Assembly (NCBI RefSeq): GCF_040183065.1
Contig: NC_091126.1
Location: 147,152,204-147,216,203 of the forward strand
Length of the DNA: 64,000 nucleotides
Direction of reading: 5' to 3'
DNA from: Periplaneta americana
Taxonomy: Eukaryota; Arthropoda; Insecta; Blattodea; Blattidae
The notes beneath the pieces were generated by a model, which was not told the DNA's origin, did no database searches, and saw only the letters and a list, made by a program, of their open reading frames with translations. Both the position numbers and the translations under genes were made by a program. This document shows, in pieces, positions 55,125 to 64,000 of this stretch; the first letter of the stretch is position 1, and each line of letters starts with the position of its first letter.

Positions 55125-56288
55125 TAGAGCTGTGACTTTGCCCTTTTTACCTATTTTAGTCCTTTATTAAAAGTTATAGACACTATAATTAAATATCCAT
55201 TATAAAGACTTAGGATTAAGATACGAAAGTTCTATAGTGCCTAAAATTGCCTACTTTGGTGGTAAGTGTCTATTTCTGGTAATGAAGTCTATAAATGCCT
55301 ATTTCGGTCTTTTAACTTTTCAAAATTTAAAATTGGTCCTTTTCTTTGTTCCACTGCCAAAGAAAGAACTGAAAAAGGAATATGATAGAGTAATATTGTG
55401 GATAAATATTCTGGGGGATGTTTAGCTCGTTTCTACCAGCAAAGAGGAACACGTTAAAATCGCGTTATAACACATCAGATTGTACCATAATTTCTAGCTA
55501 AGTTTATAGAATGTGACATCATTGTTCTCTTCTAGACATCATTGTAGTTCTGTTTCAGTTCATATTTTTCATTGTTATTGCGAGTGTTGTGCCATTTGAA
55601 CGAAAGAAGTGAACTTGACACGAATTCTATACTAAATCATAGAATAACGAGAATAGTTTTTAAGCCAAAACAATGCTAAAGCAAGCACCATCTATGAGTG
55701 TATTGCTAAAAAATTGTTACCAGATAATGAAAATGATCCTAATTTTACAACAAACAGGAAGGTCATTTACTGCCAATGCTGCAAAAATGAAAGACCCTGT
55801 CCAGTCCACACTAAGTAAATAGAACGTCACAAAAGACTGGAGTGCTGCTATGAAAAAGATTGAAAAGATATTAAGACAGAACCTTGGATGGGATACAATA
55901 ATGAAAATAGCAGCTGTACTACATGGAAAGGTGTAGGAACTGAAACCACATCAGGTTACTTGTTTCAATATGTTCCACTCACGTCTTGTGAGGATGAAAT
56001 AGCATTTTTTACATTTAAGAATATTCTTAGTGATAGAGGAACATTCTTTGCAATGGAGAATTTAGAAAAATATATTGTTCTGCATTGTTTTCTCGACGAC
56101 AGTAGCATTACACATTGCAAAGCGCATGAGAAAGATTAATTTGAAAATAATAATTGAATTGTAATAAATGCCTATTAACAGTCTATTTCGTATTTTTAGT
56201 GCCTATATAAATGCCTATTTCAAGGATTTTTACTGCCTTTTTGTCTGTCTATTTTTTTCATTTTTAGTGCCTACAAGTCACAGCTTTA
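55125..56288 (+). mobile_element. hAT element, 1.2 kb, perfect 8-bp TSD
   Basis: The ends tagagctgtgactt and, on the reverse strand, taaagctgtgactt are flanked by ctgataat (55117-55124, 56289-56296). The family F repeat continues across the empty site as in copy 1, which proves the insertion. Subterminal motifs gcctattt recur at both sides. It contains transposase fragments only. Confidence 0.93.
55672..56139 (+). pseudogene. hAT transposase N-terminal fragments (BED/CGGBP1-like)
   Basis: The plus strand around 55730 reads NDPNFTTNRKVIYCQCCKNE, RPCPVHTK, then after stops a tail to 56139. The VIYC..C pattern followed by a KH/TK stretch resembles the short zinc finger of CGGBP1-like hAT proteins. 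The catalytic region is not recognisable. Frame interruptions show it is inactive. Confidence 0.5.
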
Positions 56289-56345
56289 CTGATAATAGAT
56301 GTACTTATCAGCCAGAATCTTAATCAGATATATAATTGTCTATAT
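56289..56345 (+). mobile_element. Interspersed repeat family F, copy 3, right part
   Basis: After the hAT, the sequence tgataatagatgtacttatc and cagccagaatcttaatcag continues family F copy 1. Confidence 0.85.
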
Positions 56346-56399
56346 GGCTTAGATACAACAGAGAGAAGGTATCAAGGAAAGATATCATTCCTAATCATA

Positions 56400-56680
56400 G
56401 CAGATCTTCAAAATGTCCACCATTCTAATCACAGCACAGGCGGGCTCATCTCTGCCATGAACTGTATGACTATGGAAGAAGAGAAGAGAGTTTCGAATTC
56501 CTGCACATACCTTCACAATTGATTTTCAAAAGTGGTTTCGGGTGAAATGTCTTTCAGCATACACACAGACTCTTTATACGACAGAATAACCAAAAATCAA
56601 AGGACGTGGAATCAGGTGATCTTGGTGGCCATTGTTCTCGAAATTTCACGTCCAAATAATTGAAATAATGTGCAGCATAC
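56400..56680 (-). pseudogene. Tc1/mariner-type DDE transposase C-terminal relic
   Basis: The minus strand reads FREQWPPRSPDSTSFDFWLF, CRIKSLC, and at the end ARLCCD, stop, NGGHFEDLL. WPPRSPDLTPLDFFLWG and ARLCIEVNGGHFEHLL are the third catalytic block and C-terminus of a common insect Tc1-like transposase. Several stops are present. The N-terminal domains and TIRs were not found. Confidence 0.8.
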
Positions 56681-57109
56681 ACACAGGCAGCAACATATGA
56701 ATTCAATTGTGCCTTCTCAAAATAAGATTCATGTCAATATATTCCCCATTAGAATTTTCGTAATCTCCCATTTTGAGGAATTCTGTAACTAAGCCATTTA
56801 GACAATTAATTTATATGACTTTTTGTTTGTTTATTGGTGTATAACACGATATACATGTTTAAGATACACAATAACGTGACACCTTGTGTTCAGAAAATTC
56901 CAATCACTTTGGGGTCCAAAAATAAACGAGAAAAGTTCAATATTTCTTCTATGAATGTTGGCGCATCAAGATTAATTAATAATTACCTAATGAATTCCAT
57001 GCCTAGAATGATCACAGAATAAATTTTATTAACCCAGATTAGGTTGAATTATGTTTTGTTTGAATTTCTCTTAACCTTTTAATGAAACATTTAATTTTAA
57101 GCAATGTAA

Positions 57110-57410
57110 AAAGGTAAAAGGTAAAGGTATCCCCGTAACATGCCATGAAGGCACTTGGGGGGCATGGAGGTAGAGCCCCATGCTTTCCATGACCTCGGCA
57201 CTAGAATGAGGTGGTGTGGTCGGCACCACGCTCTAACCACCTTTTACCCCCGGGAAAGACCCGGTACTCAATTTTATAGGAGGCTGAGTGAACCTCGGGG
57301 CCGTTCTGAAAGTTTGGCAACGAGAAAAAATCCTGTCACCACCTGGGATCGAACCCCGGACCTTTCAGTCCGTAGCCAGCTGCTCTACCAACTGAGCTAC
57401 CCGGCCGCCC
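57110..57410 (-). mobile_element. tRNA-derived SINE, family B, young copy
   Basis: Very close to 9383-9680 over its whole length. The duplication aattttaagcaatgtaa is exact (57093-57109, 57411-57427). Box A and box B are intact on the minus strand. The tail is a short ACCTTT repeat. Confidence 0.96.
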
Positions 57411-57568
57411 AATTTTAAGCAATGTAACATATACAATGTCACTTTAGAATTTTTCAGTCGTCTGTTTTGTAAAACAGCCCATCCTTCTGGAAGGATGTCA
57501 GCTGTACACATATGCACTCTGAACACATTAGTATTATTGGACTAACAAATTAAACTGAATTAATAATT

Positions 57569-58888
57569 TCATATGAAATTTAATAAAACAAAAGACATGA
57601 AGTGGCACATAACATTTAATGAACTGTCGTAACTTTTTTCTGACATCGGTGGCAGTGAATTTGTTTCTTTGCTTCTTCTTTTCTGTAACAGGATCCACAG
57701 TAAATCCAACACAAAATGCTCAATCTTGTCATATATGGTATCAAACTTCGATGTTTTAGATGGTCTACCTCTTGTTGTGGCTAGATGGCAGTTTGATTCA
57801 ATAATTGCAGTGACAAATCGTCGATGGAAGGTCGAGTGGCTCAATTTACCGCCATCCTGTCTGTAGAGCTGCCAAGCATTATGCTCTGCTACATTGACGA
57901 AATGTGCAATAATGAGGAAGTACGACTTCTTACCCCTGATAGGCACTTGATAGAACAAAATATTTTGGTGAGCTCTATCGATGTCACCCATATTTTTATT
58001 GCAGCTGTGAATAACTTTGGATGTACGTATGGTATCAAAATTTGTTGCCACAATAACCATGCTGTTGTCATTATGACGTCACAGGTATCATGTCAGCGTT
58101 GCTAGATCTGCAGTCAGATGTCCCTCTAGGTTTCTTTTCCAATTCCTCTGTCTTCTGTAAATTACAATCTTTACTGATTCTGTTGACCTGAATATTTCTT
58201 AGGTGCAAGTTGTACAGGAGAGCAAATGAAGTAAATAGATTGTCAAAATAAATTCTATATGGTAGCACTTCCAGTTGCTCAACATATTATTACTTCATAA
58301 CCCAGGTTCGTGTCAGCTTATCTTTCTGGTAATGCACCAGTACCTTGGTAGGATTTGAGCCACATCACATATTCAGTACTTTGTCCATCATACCAAAACT
58401 TCAACCTGTATCTAATTGGCTTGCCATGAATAAATTGCTTCACAACATGCCATCCAAAATATAGTTCCATGCTTTCATTGACTGAGTGATTTTGCATGTG
58501 AGGATAAGATCTCAGCATTTTTCATTGATCACATTCATAAAAGGACGAACCTTTCCAAATCCATTGTTCCCATCAAGTTCATTATTATTACAAACGTGAA
58601 TGACATTATAAATTTGAAGCAATATCTGGATATTGCATTGGAAAGTAAAATATTATGTATAACTGTTGACATCTCCCAATACATATCTTTTCTTGGCAAG
58701 ACTACATAGCCACTAAAAGGTAATATCACTAACAAGTAAGCATTTAATTTCCTCTTCAAAGCAGTTACCAAGATATTACATTCTGCAGCATACTGATTTG
58801 TGTTCTTCACTATCAGAACAACAACACTGCTATCAAAGAATAGTTCAAAGTATTCTAAAGGTGTCTCTGTGTATTTTATGGTACTCAT
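57569..58888 (-). pseudogene. piggyBac-like transposase relic
   Basis: Several minus-strand frames line up. 58535-58888 covers TPLEYFELFFDSSVVVLIVK, NTNQYA. 58318-58518 covers HSVNESMELYFGWHVVKQFI, HGKPIRYRLKFW. 58071-58268 covers RIYFDNLFTSFALLYNL. 57569-58060 covers CNKNMGDIDRAHQNI, IRGKKSYFLIIAHFVNVAEH and NAWQLYRQDGGKLSHSTFHR. These are the catalytic core and DDE_Tnp_1_7 signature of piggyBac transposases (FKGR.....Y.P.KP...GFK, DN.FTS..L, YN..MGGVD..DQ...YR). At least three frameshifts break it, and the extreme N-terminus and cysteine-rich C-terminus are missing. TTAA-flanked ends were not identified, though a tccttctggaagga motif occurs near 57486 and 59847. Confidence 0.9.
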
Positions 58889-58899
58889 TGCTGGCCAAT

Positions 58900-59541
58900 T
58901 TGTAGTTGTAATTGAAAATGATTGTTTACCCAGTCATCTTTTTTAGATGGTTTAGTTTTTCACTTCACTTTGATGGCGTAGCAGTGTGTGCCAGTGTTCC
59001 TGAGGATTTGTAGATGGAAGTTTTGAAGTGGTTTCTTTGAAGTCACAGATCTTGAATCTTTTGTTGTCAAAGTCGTGGGATATGGAAGTGCTGCAATATG
59101 TAGTAAATTTGGAAAATTATGGCTAGAGAGTTGAACTGCATTGCTGGGACATTATCAATATTTGGGGCTGCTTCAGCGCCAGAATCTCCCTCTGTCCGAT
59201 TGTCTGTTGAATTGATGGGTGGTAACAAAGCAACTTTCTAACCACTATCAGGTAAGTCTTCATTGCTTTGCACCATTTCAAGAATGCCATGTAATGTCAC
59301 ATGCTTCCTATAATAATTGTATAGGATTTAGTAATATTTTTGTGAGTTCTTATCGCGATTCTTATCATACTGTACATTTTACAGCTACAAAATTATTATT
59401 TTATTTCTATGCAATAAATAATAATATATTTATTTCACTATAATATGAAAATGTAATAAAAGCAAAAATTTACTAGTTGGATTTTCATATGGACATTAGG
59501 AAAAGTATGAAGTTGTTTATATCCTGATCAAATTATTATTA

Positions 59542-59576
<35 letters not shown>

Positions 59577-61354
59577 GAATGACAATAGTAAAAAATAGCA
59601 ATAATTATAGTAGTCAATATTCTTCAAGTCTGAAAACTAGAAAATAATAAATCATGAAAAATTCATCCATTCTACGCACAGGATCGATGTAGGACCACAG
59701 CCATATGGTTTCATTACTGAAATAACTTACGTAGCATAATAAATAATGTTACTGTTGGTTGACTGTCATGTATATGTTTACTTTATATCCTACTGTAGGC
59801 AAAAATAATAAGAAAAGAATTATCTCTAATTTTGCATATGCATAAAGCTAATGTCCTTCTGGAAGGAATATGTATAAAATCTCAGGCACAGAGGATTCGT
59901 GAACTATCCAAATGTCCTTATGAGCAGTCATTACTTTTAAGATACATTTTAGGACAGCATGTGAATAATCATTTGTACAAAAGACACATATACAAAGAAA
60001 TTACACTCACCCATCTATTTGTAGGTCAGGAAGGTTATCCATTTTCAGCAAACCAAGTTTTCTGGCATTCAAAGAAAGTTATTTATGCAACAATGAATGC
60101 TAAAACTATTTTTTGATTAGTATAAGCTATTTAGATGAAATTTATGCTAGAACATCCCATTGGTAATCAAAGTAACTACATGAGAAGTGAAGATGGATGC
60201 ACCTCAACACAAACCCTTCTGAAAGGACGTCAGCTCTATCTGGGTTGATCCTCCATAAACCCTATCTATGAAAACGAAAAGTTCCATTAAAGAAATGTTG
60301 AGAGTTGCAACAAAATCAAGAGAGTTCCCACTATGTAATGACGCACATTTCAGATTCTGACTGCTAATGATACAACGTGCCAACAGTGTAGTACACCAGA
60401 AATTGACTCAAATCATGATCAACAAACATAAACATTCCATTCATCTTTAAGTAAGAAACAAAACAAAATTAAGTTTGCAAAACTTCAGCGTGTTTAAACC
60501 AGGCAGTACACATCCATACACGCCTAAAATCCTCTACTTCGCATTCCTGTGGGCTACAGTGGCATAGCATTCTTTTGAAAGTATTGTAATTCCGTAACAC
60601 ACATGAAAAATTACGTCAGAACACAATAAAATTCCAAATTCTGTAAATTGTAATTTTGTGACTTCCACAACATTCTTCACAGCAGACATCTGTGCACTGT
60701 AAATCTACAACAAAGCGTCAAAATATGAAATTCATAATCATGTAATAGCATAGTAGTGATACGAATCTTACTGTAGGCAAGAAATGTTTTAAAAATAGTG
60801 TTACTTGCTCAATGATTATTCGAAAGGAAATAATGTAATACAATTCTCTATCTTAAAATCTTCGACATTCAATCCATTAACGAAGTTGTAGAGAGCATGG
60901 GGGACTTTCACACAAAACCACTCAAAATCTCTGCACACGAGTTCACAGTTCAAGATTCATATAAAACCCTTGCAAAATTTTCTTTACTTCTGAGGATATG
61001 TATAATACATACTCTCTAAGAATTGATTATTAAATGGCTGATAATATATTCATAAGCAGAAGCACTAAATAAATTCACGACTCTGCAACTCGCACCAAGA
61101 TTCCTCCTCTACGTCATACAACCACCAGCTGTGGAAATGAGGAAGACTTGATATTTGACTGTAGTATGAAAGATTCCAAAAACTTGAAGTTCGGATTTAC
61201 TGATATTCTAATTTTCTAAATACAGATATTGAAATAATTACTATCTCCTGTGAGAGTATCTCCTCATTATAAGCATAACAGCAAATGAAGGAACAAAGTG
61301 TAAAAATGTATAATATATAATTTCAAAGGCATATTGGTTCCGTTAAGTTCAATG
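58900..61354. other. 2.4 kb with little recognised
   Basis: AT-rich sequence, with an (ATT)n run at about 59535-59576. The motif cccttctgaaaggacgtcagct near 60207 resembles catccttctggaaggatgtc near 57482. The two could mark decayed subterminal parts of the piggyBac copy, but this is not shown. Confidence 0.4.
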
Positions 61355-62023
61355 TTAATTGAAAAATGAGTTCTATTCAGACAATACTTAACATAAAACA
61401 CAATAAAACATGTTATAATAACATTTACACAGATTTAAAAACAAACGTTTTCGCCAATTTTGATTGGCATCTTCAGGTCGTGTAGGTCGAATGGAAAGAT
61501 CAGTCGTGTCGCCGGCCTCATGGATTTCAAGACGTTCTTCCATTTTTTGTAAGTACTGTTTTAGAAGATTTAAATAATAGTTAAATGCTTCTAAATATTC
61601 TTTCATTCTATCCTTACAATTTACAGGATTTTTCCTGCTCTCCATAACGGCCACACGACCGACCTGTTCGTAGCATCTTCAAATCTATCTTGAAAACTGT
61701 ATCTGCAATGACAGAAGAGTTTTGCTGTTTCCTTGGTTCACACACGCCTCTTTCAACACAGTGATTCTTCACACATCATGGAGGCTTTTTGCTATATTCT
61801 TTTCTCTGTTTTTAAGTGATATTACAGTTGTAACTTTGGTTTTTAACGTCATATACCAAGTGTTCACTTTTTTATAACATGTTCCATTCGACCTACACGA
61901 CCTGAAGATGCCAATCAAAATTGGCGAAAACGTTTGTTTTTAAATCTGTGTAAATGTTATTATAACATGTTTTATTGTGTTTTATGTTAAGTATTGACTG
62001 AATAGAACTCATTTTTCAATTAA
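61355..62023. mobile_element. Penelope-type palindrome, ~140-bp arms
   Basis: Arms 61355-61493 and 61884-62023 are inverted and almost identical. Each includes cctgaagatgccaatcaaaa and ttggcgaaaacgtttg, in which gccaat and attggc form a hairpin between CTGAAGA and GAAA. The 390-base centre differs from the other palindromes and shows no recognisable protein. Assignment to Penelope-like elements rests on the shared motif layout with 37347-37998. Confidence 0.6.
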
Positions 62024-64000
62024 GTATAATATATAGTTCTAAATTTCCAGAACTTAGTTTTTCATCTGACTAGCAACTGTAAAGATATGATGTAATGGTC
62101 ATTTTGAGGCATATTATTATTATTATTACTTTTTACTGGTATTACACAACTATTGTCACGAGCTCATACTGGAGGAAATTGGTGTTGAGAAGTACCAAGG
62201 CAGTGAAAATGCACATTATTATTAAATAATTTATCCTGTGAATTATTAAAGCAGGCCAGAGACAAAGTTATACAAGTAAAAATATGTTTTTAAAATAAGT
62301 CACATAAAAATCCGTTTTGCCTGTCTTTCTCAATGACACTGACTGCAGAAGCATGCGCTGTGAAACACTTAACATGGAGGGCTTAACTGTTCCTATTTAA
62401 ACTCCTGAAGAAATTTTAATGGTGTATTTTCACACATTCCTAAATTATAAATAACATGACTCGCAGAAGCACATGCCAGATATAAGTTGTTTAAAATAAA
62501 TAGTTTGTTTTTACAAGACAATAGTGTTCTATTGCACAGTGAAGAGAATGGGATTTGAAGAATCATATTACAGCTTTTCATCTTTCGAGAAAAAAATCGC
62601 AAATTTGTGCTTTAGGTCTCATAACTATTCACAATCTGCTTTGTGAGCTGCCAGGCAGATGGAAACAAATCTTCTTTAAAAAGGCTGCTCTTTTTGTGAC
62701 TGTTATCTTTCTTTTTTACATTTGCAGAAGGCTGTTTCTCACAGAAAAAAATAAATAGTTTAATATGTATCACACTGCTAAGCAATGCACAACTATTAAA
62801 GCTAGTTTCGGGTGTACTGGAACCATTAAATTTGCCTGTAGAATGTACACAAAACAAGTGTGAAATTATGTTCTTGCTTTCAATATAAATCCCGAAAATG
62901 AGAATGGTGGGAAATCCCGTAACTTGAGTAAACTTACAGTCGCGAGAGTGGTGCAACATGAGAAATATCTTCGAGAAATTTGGCCCAGTTTTAGTCATTC
63001 CGGCACAGACAGAACGAAAAAATCGAACCCATTATAAAACAATACGAGACAAATCTAAATCATCTGTAACAGTCTTACAGAAAAGAAAGGTATCAATAAG
63101 TCTTTTTGATATTATGTTTGTAAACATAAATTTCGATTTAGCTTAATTCACAAAGGTGTCATTAAGCAGAATGCCACTTTAGTCACTGACACTATAAGAT
63201 TTTGTGTCAGTTGAAGTTCTCTCATAATTCTCAAAATAAAATTGCTCACTACCTATTTATGTTCCAGAAAACAAACAAAATTAATGTTATTAATTGCGAA
63301 ATTCAGTCAATTATTGTAACAATATTACTGCGTCATATTTATTTAGTTAAATGTTTCTCGTATAATGCAGACTTTTGTACTAAAAGAGAACATGTCAAGG
63401 AAGCCACAAAGTTTTGGGAAACACGTCACAGATACGACTGCAGACTGCCAGAACCTTTGCAGTGTTTTTTTAATCTAATCCTAATGTTTTCATTACATTC
63501 GCCAATTACAGATTTCACACACTTTCCGGTTAGTAATGTGCCCAAACAAGTCGACTCGTACACAAATGAAGTAAAACTCTGTTAATCCAAACATAATGAT
63601 AATACATATTAGTCAAGACAAGTCTAAATATTTGTACTGCCACAATAAAAGCTGCAACGCTTTCAAATTCATCTTGTTTGAACAGCGTATTTTATATTTG
63701 AAAAATATGTCCAATTTTCACATTGAGTTGTGAGTGCAGTATAATTTAACCAAACAAACAAAGGCGCTATTCTTTCTATAGACAGGGGCTTTCAACAACT
63801 TTTCGGCAACATATACATACTGATGGCATGATTTCTTTTATTTAGTTTCTTTGGCCTTCAGTTTCAGCATTTCTCATTCTTTGTAACACTCTTCATATGA
63901 GGACAAGACTTTGAAGTGCACAATAAAGAGACAGGCTCAACAGAAAACATCTTCATCCTGGATCCAAAAGATCTGTATATCTATAGGTATTTATTTAGAA
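62024..64000. other. 2 kb without recognised features
   Basis: AT-rich sequence up to the window end. Open frames of up to 128 codons occur on both strands but none shows a known pattern. Confidence 0.5.

Noticed and set aside
61388..61654. 88-residue minus-strand frame with a charged helix (KMEERLEIHEAG)
   Set aside because: Its C-terminal third lies in the palindrome arm and it has no known family pattern, so I could not support a gene.
63202..63585. 127-residue frame near the right end
   Set aside because: Composition is AT-driven and no motif, splice pair or start context supports it.
1..64000. CRISPR arrays, bacterial operons, phage or plasmid features
   Set aside because: The exon/intron gene, SINEs and metazoan transposons show a nuclear animal genome; no regularly spaced repeats were seen.

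Overview
The window looks like a piece of an AT-rich, repeat-laden animal genome, most probably an insect. The only host gene recognised encodes an insect-like CNOT4. Almost everything else is transposon sequence of metazoan type: tRNA-derived SINEs with target-site duplications (TSDs), mariner, pogo/Tigger, hAT, piggyBac, Harbinger and Penelope-like pieces. The SINE repertoire recalls large polyneopteran genomes (cockroach or termite), but this is a guess from memory of repeat types. There are no bacterial-style genes, operons, CRISPR arrays or rRNA genes.

Host gene. The first two coding exons of CNOT4, the RING E3 ligase of the CCR4-NOT complex, lie on the minus strand at 7390-7497 and 1140-1403. 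They join in phase and rebuild the complete N-terminal RING domain. They are separated by an intron of about 6 kb filled with a mariner relic, a LINE tail, SINEs and two pogo/Tigger elements. Later exons lie left of position 1. A 5' UTR exon may lie far to the right.

Layout. 1-7.5 kb: CNOT4 and its transposon-filled intron. 8.6-10.9 kb: five SINEs. 10.9-12.8 kb: a Penelope-type palindrome, then a fold-back mariner with exact TA flanks. 13-17.4 kb: small inverted-repeat elements, SINEs and ATT microsatellites. 17.4-19.9 kb: nothing recognised. 19.9-28 kb: hAT relics and a transposon family (TIR starting CACAGTCTAG, 7-bp TSDs) whose larger members carry a THAP-like exon, which suggests a P-element relative. 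28.5-34.2 kb: two hAT elements, one with a perfect 8-bp TSD and an almost complete transposase, plus its 0.2-kb deletion derivative. 34-41 kb: Tc1-like and pogo-like relics, a Penelope GIY-YIG palindrome and a direct duplication. 41-48 kb: mostly blank apart from a large GTA/GTG microsatellite and the third P-like element. 48-57.4 kb: nested mariner/hAT, a Harbinger-like element, a second pogo copy, another hAT and a SINE. 57.6-58.9 kb: a piggyBac relic. 61.3-62 kb: a third palindrome. The remainder holds nothing recognised.

How it fits together. There is no pathway of cooperating genes. The window records successive insertions. Several nesting events can be ordered (hAT in mariner, hAT in LINE, hAT MITE in P-like element, MITE in pogo copy), and non-autonomous elements can be paired with likely autonomous relatives. 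The most novel items are the THAP-bearing family with 7-bp TSDs and the three Penelope-type palindromes that share a hammerhead-core-like motif.
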